Shown piece by piece: positions 36,062-46,929 of a stretch of DNA of 64,000 nt; the first letter of the stretch is position 1, and each line of letters starts with the position of its first letter. Source of the DNA: Takakia lepidozioides (lineage: Eukaryota > Streptophyta > Takakiopsida > Takakiales > Takakiaceae). Under the pieces are notes generated by a model, which saw only the letters and a program-made list of their open reading frames with translations, made no database searches and was not told where the DNA came from. The stretch spans positions 57,492,042-57,556,041 of the forward strand of contig CM060734.1 of assembly GCA_030704615.1 (NCBI GenBank). The letters are read 5' to 3'. The position numbers and the translations under genes are program-made.

Positions 36062-37018
36062 ATGTGGCATGCATGTACAGTACGGTGTTGGTCAGGGGGA
36101 CTGAGTTGCAGCTTCTATTTGGTTTCTGCCAGAAAGTATGCAGCGGAGAAGGTCCGCCTGAAAACGGAACGGAGTGCATTTGCAAAAGCATGGCGGAGGG
36201 GCGGTCGTAGGCGCAGATCCCCGGTGGAGTTCCCCACAACAATGGAGGAGCTGCAGCCCTTTACAGTGTGGGTCAGATCTGCAATTGCAGTGTACGCATC
36301 AGAGAACGAGGACCTAGATGAGGGCATGGTGAGTCTGTCATTCCCCCCAGGCCTGATTGTCACTTCGTACCAGTCAATGAAAGCATATGGCAATCACTAT
36401 AGAGTGGACGATGCCAACACCGGCCTCCTGGTGTCTTATGACAACGGAGTGGCATCATTTTTTGAACAAGAGAGTAGGAGCTGTGCACGAGATCAAAATC
36501 CAATTTCATGCCATGTGCAATATGTAGGAGTGATCAAAGAGATCCTTAAACTAGACTATGGTCTTGTGAAGCCAATTCTATTCTGTTGTTCTTGGGTAAA
36601 AGCCAATATGGTAGGAGAGAATGCCACCATGAAATGGGATGAGTACGGGTTCCTCCTTGCTGATTTCAGAAAAATGCTACCACAAGATGAAGAGCCATTC
36701 ATCTTCCCATCGCAAGTTGAGCAAGTTTTCTTTTCAGATGACACCCATGCGCTGGGATGGAAGGTGGTTCTTCACAAGGACCCCTGGGCCAAACGAGTCG
36801 TGGCCGACGTCCATGATCTGGACCTAGGGGAGAATGCCGACCACGAGGGTCTAAGGGAACCACAAAATCTACCAGATACAGCTGAACCAGTCTCTTTGGA
36901 AGGAGCAGTTATCTTTAATGAGGAAGACATTCCAGGGTTGGTAATTACCGAGCGGCAAATTGCAGATGTGGGCAGTGAAGGGGAAGATTCTTTGGATACG
37001 GATAGTGAGCCCAACTGA
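36062..37018 (+). CDS. TNP2 C-terminal DUF4216-like region
   Basis: An open frame of 318 codons, beginning within the transposase reading, contains YGNHYRVDDANTGLLVSY, HVQYVGVIKEILKLDYGLVK, ATMKWDEYGFLLADFRKM, FIFPSQVEQVFFSDD and WKVVLHKDPWAKR. This is the pattern of DUF4216, which follows DUF4218 in plant TNP2 proteins. The tail is acidic and ends in EDSLDTDSEPN. It is undamaged, unlike the upstream part, and is most likely the last exon of the transposase and not a separate gene. Confidence 0.82.
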   Translation: MWHACTVRCWSGGLSCSFYLVSARKYAAEKVRLKTERSAFAKAWRRGGRRRRSPVEFPTTMEELQPFTVWVRSAIAVYASENEDLDEGMVSLSFPPGLIVTSYQSMKAYGNHYRVDDANTGLLVSYDNGVASFFEQESRSCARDQNPISCHVQYVGVIKEILKLDYGLVKPILFCCSWVKANMVGENATMKWDEYGFLLADFRKMLPQDEEPFIFPSQVEQVFFSDDTHALGWKVVLHKDPWAKRVVADVHDLDLGENADHEGLREPQNLPDTAEPVSLEGAVIFNEEDIPGLVITERQIADVGSEGEDSLDTDSEPN

Positions 37019-37918
37019 ATCTCAGTGTCCATTAAGCTGGCAGCTCGTAGATGAGAGTTGTGCTAAGGACTCTTACTGTCCTTAGAACCCATGTACAGTC
37101 CTGCAAGCGCGCAAGGGCGAGACAGTTAATAGTATCGATAATGTCTTTGAATGTGGTCCGTACTGTCTTGTGAACAAACCTATATTTACAGTATGATTGT
37201 AGTTCAGAACCAAATGGCATATCCTTCAGCCTTGACGTCTTTGCGATCTTCTTCTGTGACGCCTTCTTCATAACTTGAGAAATGGAAAAGCAGCTACACC
37301 TCAAATTATTGCAAGGCCACTCAATGGCACTAAGAATGTTTCGAGCATGCCGTTAGAAAACTAGACGGGAAAACCCAATTCAGCAGCCTCACCTTGCGTG
37401 GATACTTGGGATTGATACCAGAAAGGCATGCCCGTATGCGCGCTGCATCGTGCCTCCATCCAGCACATTCTGTAAATGTTGAATGAGCAAGACCCCGATG
37501 TTACACCCTTATGAGAAGCCACTACGCGCGCTCACAGTATACGAAGGCCTTGCCGTGTTAGGATTCGCATTCCTACGTCCCGCCATGTCCGACGAAGCAC
37601 TTGCATCCCTGTCTTTGCCAGGTGGAGGCAGCACGTATTAAAATATCTATTCCCCCAAGGCCACATTTTGTTTACCTCTTTTTGTGAAAGCCACGTCAGC
37701 AAATGTGCTGCCGAATCATGGGTGCAATGAATGCACAGTGGTTCATGGAGTCGTTGAGTCGACTACATATTCACTTTAATGAATAAATATCTTTATTCCA
37801 TTAATCGAATTAGGAAAGGAAATTTGTAGTCGCATGTGCAGTAATCACAACCATTTGTAATTTTGGCCTTTTCAAATTTTATGTATTTACACAATTCGTA
37901 AAATAGCCCGGAATTCTG
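37019..37918. other. Region after TNP2, one unrecognised minus-strand ORF
   Basis: The frame 37304-37032 (-) encodes 90 residues rich in Lys and Cys (QVMKKASQKKIAKTSRLKD) without a known domain. The CACTA right end is expected within this stretch but I could not find a TGTAGTG-type terminus. The rest is A/T-rich non-coding DNA. Confidence 0.35.
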
Positions 37919-40294
37919 CTACGACTCCGGAGTCGTTGACCCCTCCGCCATACCATGCATGTCATCCTGCTCTGCTGGAGGTGGCACATCCTCTGCATGG
38001 GCATTGCCCTCCAGTAACTCTCCAGGCCAACTAACTGCAGCTGTAAAGGCGGCTAGTGTTGGCATCTTGCCCCGTTGGGCAGCCGCAATACCCCCAATGA
38101 ATGTCACAAGGAGCTGTGCACGACGACCATCCCCTGACTGCCATCCAAGCCTGTAGGATGCTGACTCCTCCCAAAAGTCCAGGGTGAAGCCCATGGGATA
38201 TAACACTGCCCCACCAACGAGGACATCGTAAGAGACCGCGTCTGTCACAATGGCCTTGGCTCGCATCACTGAGCCATCTACAGGATGATCTGCTTGTAGT
38301 CCAATGGCCAACTCACGCCGTGTCATGCCCCGAGCCTACTCTGATCCTCCCAGAGATGTATGTATCTGGAAAGGACAAGGCTCCATATCCGCCTCCATGA
38401 GGCCCAAACCTGCAATAGCAGCTCTGGCCAACATCAGTGGCTGAGCTCCTGAGTCCAACAAGACCCGCAGTGGCCGGTACTTCTTGCCTGCCGGTCCACT
38501 CAAAGATAAAATGTCATCCTGGTTGTCTAACAAGACAACTCCAGGTGTCACCATGGCGCGCTCAAAGGCTGGCCTAGCTGGCAGTTCCGTCAACCTGGCA
38601 GCTGCAGCTTGCCATGGCGCAGCCGTGGCAGTCTTGACCCTCAAATCTGAGGATCCCTCTGCCACTACACCTTCCAGTAACTCCGCAGAAGATGAAGTGA
38701 CCTCCCCACTCTCACAGAGTGTTGCTGCTAGTCTGAACACTGCAGTTGGCCTTACCCCCGGCGTCGCAATCATGGTTGCCGAGAACAGTGGGGCTTGACA
38801 CACAGAGGTGGCTGCCCCCAATAACACACCGGCTGCATTAGCCTTGGTAGCAGGTGTCAGTGCTGCACATGTAGCTCTCCCCAATGGCATAATAACCTCC
38901 GCCTCGGTAACAGTCGGGCAAGAACTAGGTGCCATGGATGGCGTCGACATAGTCTCCGCCAATGTGAATGACTAAGGAAGCCTCGCCTGACGGCTTGCCT
39001 CCCCACGCTGTGGATCCAATTCCACCTTTGCACCTCGTGGCTCAGGAACTCGTGCTGCTCCTCGAGTCACGGCTGCAGTAGACTCCACCTGCACTAGTGG
39101 TAGTGCTGCTCCGCACATGAATCACATGCCTCCCATATCTCCTCCCTCAGGAGCAGGAGGTGGACCATCCCGCCTGGGAGCTGGTACCGCCTGAGCTATA
39201 GCCATTGCAGCGAGCCTCTGCTCTAGCTGCTGAAGCCGGTTGGCCATGCCTTGGTCAACACCCTGACCACCGCGTCCTTGGCCATGTTGAGCTTGCCCTT
39301 GGCCTGCACCTCGTCCTCTCTGGGCTGGTCCACCTCGCCCCCGGCCACCATTGTTCCCTTGGAACTGGCCTGGGAGCAACTCAGGATGCAAGTCATAACA
39401 CTGGGCATCTCCATGCCCATACTTGCCACAATGCCCACACTGCAACTGTGCAGGCTGTGCTTGTGCCGGCCTTCTGCCACTCTCTGGGCAATCTCTCTTG
39501 ACATGGGGTCCTCCACATGTCCAACATATCACCCCTGGTTGCTGTTGGCTTGCAAAATATGCCACGGGCCTCTGCACCTGAGGTCCCCTGTAAGCTCCAT
39601 GGAACTTGGGTTGGGAAACCTTGCCCCCCTGACCACGCTGTTGGGCAGTCCCTTGTGCCTGTGGGCTGGCAGCTGCGCCTCGTGCAGGCATGTCCTTGCC
39701 AAATCCAATGGTAACAACTCGCTCCTCCACCATATTGAGCTCAATCCGCTCAGCCAGCAGAAACACATCTGCTAATGTGTGTTGGGCTGCTTGTAACAGG
39801 GTTGCATCTCGCACCCTTCTCTTGAGCTCCTTGTCCAGAATTCCATACCAAAACTGGATTGCCTGAGCTTCAGTAACCCCTTGGGTCACACTTATCAAGC
39901 GCCTCATACGAGTGTACGCCTCTCGCAGGCTCTCACTGGGTTTGCGCTGGAAGTCTTGCAAACTTCGCAGCTTCTCTGTCCGTACACCTTGGTAGTTCCT
40001 CCGCAACTCCTGGAAGAACTCCACCACCAGGTTGAATCTATGCACATGTGTTGTAGTCGTGGCAGGAGGAGTAGTAGCACCTTTTGAACTGGTACCACCT
40101 GCAGAAGTACCGGCACTACTTGCTCCACTACTAGTGCTGGCAGTGGGAGATATTGGTACTGATGCAGCTACTGGTCGCGTCGTGCCTCGAGTAATGGAGA
40201 CGTAGTCAGGTGACCAATACATCCTCCACTCCTCAATCTCTACTTCATGTCCTCGCCTGAACTCATGGTAATCGTCCATAGGCGGGCCTTCCAA
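37919..40294 (-). pseudogene. Ty3-type gag-protease, single frame with three stops
   Basis: All three pieces (40294-39122, 38962-38336, 38326-37919) lie in one frame separated by stop codons near 39120, 38970 and 38336. Gag has the capsid motif RNYQGVRTEKLRSLQDFQRK with FWYGILDKELKRRV, then two zinc knuckles, CWTCGGPHVKRDC and CGHCGKYGHGDAQC. A Gly/Gln/Arg-rich linker follows. The protease has LRVLLDSGAQPLMLARAAI, with DSG as the active site, and ILVGG-like flap residues (YDVLVGGAVLYPMGF). RT and integrase are missing. Upstream of 40294 the sense continues a few codons (KGLFQHLEGPPMDDYHEF) until another frame break. Confidence 0.85.
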
Positions 40295-40702
40295 ATGCTG
40301 GAACAGTCCCTTTCAACAGACAAAGGTGGAGGCCATTGCATGCATTCTATCGATGGAGGTTCCCGGCGGAAACCTGGTCATTCCACTTTGCAGGATGATC
40401 TCCATGCCCGCCGTTCGACCCGCATTAAACCACCATAATGTAACCACCATATGTAACCCGCATTGAACCACCATATGTAACCACCATAATTGGCTATTGT
40501 TAAATCGACGACCAAATAATTAATCATCGAGTTTATAAAAAAATAAATATCTACATGCAGCTGCCAGACTTTACGGTCGCATCAGTTTCTTAAATAAGAA
40601 AATCAAAATTATCACAACTTATCTAAAAATACTGAATATTCTAGTGACCGCCAATACATATACTAAGAAAAATAAATATACGACTGTCAAATTTTGGCGG
40701 TT

Positions 40703-40830
40703 GCAGCTAATTTAAAAATACAAAACATTGAAGCGACCGCATCTACAAGTTTTGGTGGTCGCAGCTAATTTAAAAACATAAAACATTGAAGCTACCGCAG
40801 CTACAAGTTTTGGCAATCGCAGTTAATTGA
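40703..40830. repeat. 58-bp tandem repeat in the left arm (mirrored at 51778-51910)
   Basis: Units begin GCAGCTAATTTAAAAA at 40703 and 40761 and a partial third at 40819. Each carries a GCGACCGC-type word and ends in CTACAAGTTTTGG. The right arm carries the same units in opposite orientation. Confidence 0.85.
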
Positions 40831-40999
40831 CTATTTTTAAGAAAACATGAATTTAAATCATTACAATGCTTTTAATGCTAGTTATATCCACGTGTGTATG
40901 CCACCTCGATATCTAGGATAAAAATTAAATAATAAAAGTTAAACATTAAAAAAAAAATACAAGAGATAACGTTCATTGTGGACGTATCGCAACATACAT

Positions 41000-41329
41000 C
41001 TAGACGTGGTTTCCGACATGACGCATGACGTCATGTCCATTTAGATAACCCGATACGAAGCTTGCACAACCAGTTAACAAATATTGGCCATAGATTTGAT
41101 CTCTTTTGTATGTTACAATTTGTAGTGAAGAATCCTGGGGGGTGCACTCTTTATAAACTGTGCGTATCACGTGCGTTCGTTGCCTAATAAAAAAGCCCCG
41201 TGTATACGGGTCCTTGGATAATTTATACCCCCTCTGTACATACTTTTTGAAGATTATAAAACCCCCTCCTGTAAATATACAAAAATTACAATTTTTAAAA
41301 AGTACCCCTTTCTGTATGTATATTCTCAT
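41000..41329 (-). CDS. 109-codon ORF conserved in both inverted arms (left copy)
   Basis: The ORF beginning MRIYIQKGVLFKNCNFCIF is preserved in both arms with only a few changed residues (for example Arg-Gly versus Gly-Val near residue 44). It overlaps the G-rich iterons of the arm, so conservation may reflect DNA repeat identity and not protein selection. No domain is recognised. Confidence 0.3.
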   Translation of the reverse strand: MRIYIQKGVLFKNCNFCIFTGGGFIIFKKYVQRGYKLSKDPYTRGFFIRQRTHVIRTVYKECTPQDSSLQIVTYKRDQIYGQYLLTGCASFVSGYLNGHDVMRHVGNHV

Positions 41330-41529
41330 TTTCCATCATTAAAAATAACTCTGCAATATGTATATGTATGTTTTTATATTATATCGAATTTATTCATTTA
41401 AAATATAATAAAATCTAACCAATTAATTTAAAAAAAATTGCCTTTGATAAAGTTGTCAAAGACTTTTCGGTCATTTGCATCAAGTACATATGTGTTTGAC
41501 TTGACATTGTACTTAAACAGGGAGTGCTC

Positions 41530-43888
41530 AGGGGCCAACACTTGGTGGAAGAATCACCACAACTACTACAGGTCCTCAAGGACCAGCATCAGCCAAAGGG
41601 CCAGCACCTGTCAGGGGGCAGGGTGTAGGGCCACAGATGGTGTTACAACCAACACGGGCAAAACCACATTTTCCAATATATTCAGGAAAAGGGGATCATG
41701 ACGTACACATTAGCCAATTTGAGCACATGTGTATAGTGAACAATAGAAGGGCGATGATGCCTAGATGAGACTGTTTCCTTGTTCACTTATAAAGAAAGCC
41801 AGTGAATGGTATGCGAGATTCCTTGGTAATCATTTCCTAACCTGGAATGGCTTGAGTACAGCGTTCCGAAATAGGTTCAGGACCAGTAAAACTGAGGATG
41901 AAGTGTATGGAAGTTTACAACAGTTAAAGCAAAAGAAGCATGAAACTGTTGAAGAGTATATGGAAAAGATGGAATTGATGATGAAAAAGCTGGTAGCTGT
42001 ACCAGCACCAGGGTTACAGAAGGCTTGGTTTGTGAATGGACTAAGGCCGGAGTTGCAAAAGAAAGTGGACACGTTACCCCACAATACAGTGGAGGAGGCA
42101 TTTGAAACAGCAAACAGAATTGAGCAGTTGGGAATGCTCAGGAGAGATAAAAGATATGAAGATGACTCTGAGGATGAATCAGATGAGGAAGAAGAGATGG
42201 AGCATAAGAGAAAGAGTAAAAGGAAGGAAAAGTTGAAGAAGGATAATTATGAGAAAAGATTAGAAGAAATCTTGAAAAAGTATGTCACAGATGCTGCAAC
42301 ACATTGGAGGAAAGGTGTTTGGTGTGCAAAATGCCAGAATGAAGGCCACACCACCACTGAATGCCACATGAAAGAGAAACACTGCACTATCTGTAAAATG
42401 GATAATCATTCTACTAAGAATTGTTACTACAACAGAAGAACAACAGTAAGAGAACCTAGGCAAGTAAGAGTGCATCAAATGCAGCCCCAGCCAAGAAGAA
42501 ACATTGATCAGGACCACTATGGTAGGCCTGGTGGTTATAACAATGGCATGGAAAGGAGAGGTAATCCAAGAGGGAATTACCAGGGAAATCCCAGAGGTAA
42601 CTATCAGGGTAATCCAAGGGGGAAATACCAGCTAGGGAATCAGGATTACAGAAATAATCCCAGAACAGACCCAGGGCGTGGACCTAATGGGGAAGAACTG
42701 TGTTACTATTGTACTCAAGCAGGACATCGCAAGGCAGCCTGTCCGTTCTGGATCAGACACCAGAATGAGGTGAGAGCTCCTGTGAATGAGGGGCCAGTGG
42801 TGGCAGCTCACATGGCTAGGCCATGTGTAGTACCAAAAGTAAATACAATGATAGTAACCAGAAGCAAAGCTAAATTAATACCTCCAATAGAAGAGGAAGA
42901 TGGTGAGAATGAAGAGGGCAATGATGTGCCGGAAGATGATGAGGCATGGAGAGATGATAAGGAACTGCACAGAGAAGTGACGGATACCATAAGGGAAATG
43001 CAGAAGAGTACTGATATTCCTATGGCAGATTCCTCAGACTCTGAAAGAGAAGAGGAAGTAAGTGAGGAAGAAGGAAAGAAGGAAGCTGCAGTAGTGCAGA
43101 GTAAGGAAATGACTTTGGCTGAAGTGATATGCCAGTCCAAAGTGGAGATTACCATTGGACAGCTATTGGCTGTGGCACCTTATTGTAGACACAGGTTGTA
43201 TCAAGCAATCAATAGGATTGCCCATGTGACAGGGAACACAGACCTGAACAGCAAGGTGACCAGTTATAATGTGAAGCCGGAAGGGCGAGAAACAGTCATG
43301 GACTTTGATGATTCTATGCCAGTAATCCAATTGAGAATTGGAAGCACAGAACTAATTGATGTACTGATAGATGGAGGCTCTGGAATGAATATCATGACAG
43401 ACCAATTGAGGCAGAAGCTTGGTCTAAATAACATGAAACCAGCCCCATTTACAGTAACAATGGCAGATCAAAGGAGTGTTCAGCCATTGGGATTGATAAG
43501 AGGAGTTAAGATACAAATTCAAAAGATGATCTTTAATATCACAGTAACTGTGTTGAAAATGGATGAAGTTATGGAAGCTTATTCCTTATTGTTGGGTCGA
43601 CCGTGGCTGAAACAGGCCAGGGTATCCCATGACTGGAATTCACAGTTACTAACTGTGCATGATGGATTGCACAAGATACAAATCACCACCAAGAAATCTA
43701 AAAGATTATCTGCTACGAAAAGACCACGAGGAGTCAGGGAGTATGACTGGAAAGAAGGACTGGATGAGGAGCAGGAAGCTACCTGGTTCGCTGCACACCT
43801 AGAGTGGGAGCAAGGCAGAGATGCAATTAGAAGGGCTCAGTTGTTTAAAAAGTATCTACTGCGGTGTAGTGACAGCAACACCAATTGA
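41530..43888 (+). pseudogene. Ty3-type gag and protease
   Basis: The gag linker (GPQGPASAKGPAPVRG, FPIYSGKGDHDV) starts right after the inverted arm without a leader or LTR, so the 5' end is missing. A stop and frameshift near 41765 lead into a 707-codon frame. This has the capsid part, acidic and basic clusters, and zinc knuckles CAKCQNEGHTTTEC, CTICKMDNHSTKNC and CYYCTQAGHRKAAC. Between knuckles two and three lies a threefold GNPRGNYQ-type repeat. The protease follows with VLIDGGSGMNIMTDQL (DGG instead of DTG/DSG) and AYSLLLGRPWLKQARVSHDW. The frame ends at 43886-43888 and the coding sense moves to another frame. The same family is represented by the minus-strand fragment at 14.9-15.4 kb. 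Confidence 0.85.
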
Positions 43889-44417
43889 GGAAGAAACAAG
43901 CAGTTACCCACCACATTTCTATGAAGAAAGAGAAGGAGAAATGAAAATCCTAGAAGAACCAGCCACTGTAAGTTTACAGGATGAAGTGGTGACTGGATGG
44001 ACAATCACGGCTGATGAGTAGGTGAGGGAAGTGAATCTGGGAACTGAGGAGGAACCAAGGATGGTGAAGGTAGGGGCTGATTTGGAGCCAAAATTCTTTG
44101 AGGAAGCAAAGAGTCTGTTCATCAAATACAGAGATGTATTTGCTTGGAGCTACGAAGATCTGAAAGGGATACCACCTGAGATCTATCAGCATAAGATTGA
44201 ACTGGAACCAGGTTCAGTATCAATCAAACAGGCAAGATACAGAATGAATCCCAACTATGCACAAAAGGTTGGGGAAGAGATCAAGAAGTTGGCTGAGGCT
44301 AAGTTTATATACCCAATAGAGTATACAACTTGGTTGTCACCCATTGTGATAGTTCCCAAGAAGAATGGTAAACTGAGAGTCTGTGTGAACTACAAGAAGT
44401 TGAATGCTTGTACGAAG
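43889..44417 (+). pseudogene. Ty3 reverse transcriptase N-terminal part, cut
   Basis: After a stop at 44019-44021 the frame gives FFEEAKSLFIKYRDVFAWSY, PGSVSIKQARYRMNP and WLSPIVIVPKKNGKLRVCVN followed by YKKLNACTK. These are the first conserved blocks of a Ty3 RT. The match ends exactly at 44417, and TGTCAAGTTAAAT begins unrelated, hairpin-rich DNA. The catalytic YVDD/YIDD block is therefore absent on this strand. Confidence 0.82.
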
Positions 44418-44540
44418 TGTCAAGTTAAATAAGCACAGTGTGAAACTAACTAGAATAAAGCTAGTTATTTGTATTTAACACTTGGATTTAGGTCAAGTGT
44501 TAAATCAGGTGTCAAGTTTAGTTTGACACCTGAACTGTCT
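44418..44540 (+). repeat. Three consecutive perfect hairpins at a TGTCAAG junction
   Basis: Arms TAACTAG/CTAGTTA lie at 44447-44453 and 44461-44467. ATTTAACACTTG/CAAGTGTTAAAT (12 bp) lie at 44473-44484 and 44494-44505. TCAGGTGTCAA/TTGACACCTGA (11 bp) lie at 44505-44515 and 44523-44533. They follow directly after the truncated RT. The start TGTCAAG would suit an LTR or another element end, but the other end is not identified. Confidence 0.8.
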
Positions 44541-44566
44541 TATCTTCACGAGAGCGTCAGTCGCGC

Positions 44567-44790
44567 AACTCATCTCTCTCGAGTTGAGCCTGCGCGACCG
44601 AGCTCCTGCATCGTTTAGGACTGAGTGTTATTATGATGGGAGTATAGGTTGTTGTGGGGTGGAGTCCCCATAGCTTGGGGTGCCCCTGGCTCGACTTCTG
44701 TTTTAACGAGTGATAGCGATGGATTTCATGTTGTTTCTGGTGTGAACAGTGTGTCTCTTAGCTTGTTCTATCACTCGAGAGAGATGAGTT
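44567..44790. repeat. 17-18 bp perfect inverted repeat
   Basis: AACTCATCTCTCTCGAG at 44567-44583 is the exact reverse complement of 44774-44790, with one further inward base pair. The spacer is about 190 bases. It may be the short TIR of a small MITE-like element or an RNA stem. Confidence 0.8.
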
Positions 44791-45747
44791 TGCATCTGTG
44801 AGTGCAAGATGTGAGTTTAATTAGTTTTTAGCACTTGTGGGTTTTGTGTGAAGATGAGAGAGAAACACGAGGGTGCAATGGCAAGTTAGGCTTCTGTGTG
44901 TTGAAAGCGGTAACACGAAAGTGCATGGGTATTCTCCCTTTATAACGGTCACTGGCTGAGCGGCAGATTGAGAGCCGAGCATGGTGAAACGATAAGCATT
45001 ATTGTTGTCTCGCAAGGCTGGGATGCAAGCCTTCATTGTCTTGGTGGTTAGAAGCGGAGGTGCAGCTGGTTACGCGAGTAGGTGGACCGTGGTCTTCGAC
45101 TTCAGCTGCAGAGATAAAAATACCATGCTATAGGTAATTCCTAAGCAGACTGATGGTTTCAGACCTGCACATAGTGAGCAGCCAAGGTGTTGGACTGGTT
45201 GATGGGCTCATGTCTACAAGTCGTCGTGCCAATGTTATATCGGTACTGATGACAAACGATTTGGTGAAGTTGTTCATGGCATATATCATGGTGTGCAATC
45301 AGTAAAGGCCGAGTTGAGAAGTTGGCTGGCTATCGTTGGTTTTCTTGGTCAGCGAGCAGGGACAGGCTGGCATGAAGGCAGATTGTGCCGTCGTTGGTTT
45401 TCATGTGGAATAGTTACAGCAGAACCGGTGGGAATATTTGTAGTCAAATAAGATCAACAAGCAAGTGAGGCTTGGTGATTATGCTTAAGGAATTCGATCT
45501 TGGACTTGGACGGGTTTGTAATAATTTTTATAAAAAAACGAGCATGGATGAACTGGCCTAGTGGCGATGGTGTTGTCCTCGATTAGCTGTGGATTGCAAT
45601 AGGACAAGGAGAGCAAGAATAGGGTGATGAAGGGGTGCAGACAACGACACCTAGTTCCATCAAGGCTTGGTTAAGGTCTCCAGGCCTCTTTGCATCCATC
45701 AACTGTGTGGCTAGAGCCCATAAAGCTTGACTATAGCTGATGTTTTG
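44791..45747. other. Stretch without a supported gene
   Basis: No frame with family resemblance is present. I searched the minus strand for a CCT domain, as expected downstream of the B-box fragment, and did not see one. Confidence 0.4.
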
Positions 45748-46500
45748 TTAGAAGATATGGCTCGCAGCCTGCAGAGAACACAAATAACATTGCCATCCAC
45801 CACTGGGACTGCATGCTAGAAAGCCATGGAGGCGATGGCACCTGCCGTGTAGTTGCCAGTGTAGAAGAGGTTGAGGGAGAAGCCATGAAGCAGCGTCAGC
45901 CACGGTAGTTTGATCATCATCCTTCAACAAGTCGCTACATTCAGTTTCAGGCACTGCAGCAACGAAGTTGTTAACGCGGGCCTCTTTTACAACATTCGGA
46001 CACTCAAAGAAAGGAGTGACTGATACATGCTCATGCCGACAGGCAAGTGAGTTGGCTGGATGGATATCTGTGTCGCCTGAAACGCAAAGTGCAGCTACAT
46101 CGTCCTTACAAGTGACAACAGCTTGAGCTAGCCCACACACCTCGCACATCCACACACGCCAGCTTGTTTATGCCATGCACCTTGCCATCGCAACCTACAC
46201 ACAAAAATGTTGCATCTGCCCTGCAGTACATAGCCATGCTTGACGCATGACAAGACGTGTCTATGGTAGCCAGGCTTCCTGAACGAGGGAGAAGGACGCC
46301 GGTGCACGTTTGAGGACAGACAATCCCTGCACAACAACTCCCGAAGTTGAAGATTTCTCCAAAGAACGAGCAGCAATGGCCATAGTTACCAAAACGGCTG
46401 GTACAGTTGTAACGACCATGCTTGCAAGATCGCATCTCGGATTTAACGAAACAGGTTCGGGATGAACTGACTCCCTTGTCATTCCTTCCAGGATTCTTGC
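45748..46500 (-). pseudogene. CONSTANS-like double B-box pseudogene
   Basis: The minus strand carries two B-box zinc fingers in the order and spacing of CONSTANS-like plant transcription factors. Box 1 (about 46262-46157) reads SCHASSMAMYCRADATFLC, then VGCDGKVHGINKLA. Box 2 (about 46152-46000) reads WMCEVCGLAQAVVTCKDD, then AALCVSGDTDIHPANSLA, then CRHEHVSVTPFFECP. The linker normally joining them (SRHERV-type) is deleted by about a dozen bases near 46153-46158, which shifts the frame. In box 2 a zinc-ligand Cys is Gly (CVSGD), and the first Cys of box 1 also appears lost. ADAASWLLP near 45890 matches the family's post-B-box motif. No CCT domain follows. The fragment therefore cannot encode a functional regulator and looks like a captured, decayed gene piece. 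Confidence 0.8.
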
Positions 46501-46929
46501 TGTGAGTGAGATCTTCACATTCTATAAGGGTGGCCGGACGGAGTGGATCGTAGCCCAAGATATTTTCGTGCTGGGAGCTCAAAAATGTTGTTTATAGTGG
46601 AGAACTTAGAATTCGCAGGGAACCAGGGAACAGGGAACCAAGACGGATTATTGGAAATAGATTTTTCATTTGAATGACATATATTATGTTTAAGGAGCCT
46701 GTTTGGCCATAACTTTGTCATACAAAGGCTGTTTGACCTCAAATTTGCGCGAGGACCTGCAGATTGTGGAAATCTACATACTCAGGTTTTAGTTTTTTGG
46801 ACTCTGCTAAAAATCTATGGAATTTTTTTGAGTGTGAGTATGTGGATGCTATGAAAGATCCACAACTCTGTTTCAGCTAGAACCTGTTGTGGTCTACATG
46901 AGAGACAAGTTTGTGGATGTCCTCCTTGT

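Larger units (their letters stand above)
24711..37018. mobile_element. CACTA (En/Spm) DNA transposon, limits uncertain
   Basis: The TNP2-type transposase with its DUF4218- and DUF4216-like tail on the plus strand (32.9-37.0 kb), and a Transposase_24-like protein on the minus strand (27.8-28.7 kb), are the two protein types expected of plant CACTA elements. A candidate left end, CACTACAGTAGG, lies at 24711, and TGTAGTG follows at about 24751. I did not find a matching right end after 37018, so both limits are provisional. The element also carries an FCP1-like phosphatase domain and contains two nested LINEs. Confidence 0.7.
40470..41519. repeat. Left arm of a 1-kb terminal inverted repeat
   Basis: The reverse complement of this segment matches 51054-52138 almost base for base. 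Both arms contain the reversed words of GACAACTTTACCAAAGGCAA, GATCAAATCTATGGCCAAT and AACAATAGCCAATTATGG. Homology starts inward at TGTTTAA-AGTAC and stops outward at ATGGTGGTTACAT. The outer edge is followed by short ACCACCATA(A)TGTAAC repeats and then by the minus-strand Ty3 gag. A part of the transposase-like ORF's 3' end (about 24 codons) is present here in reversed orientation. Confidence 0.92.

Noticed and set aside
40430-40500. ACCACCATATGTAAC repeats as a possible CRISPR-like array
   Set aside because: The units are short, irregular and abut one another without unique spacers, in a plant-type nuclear context.
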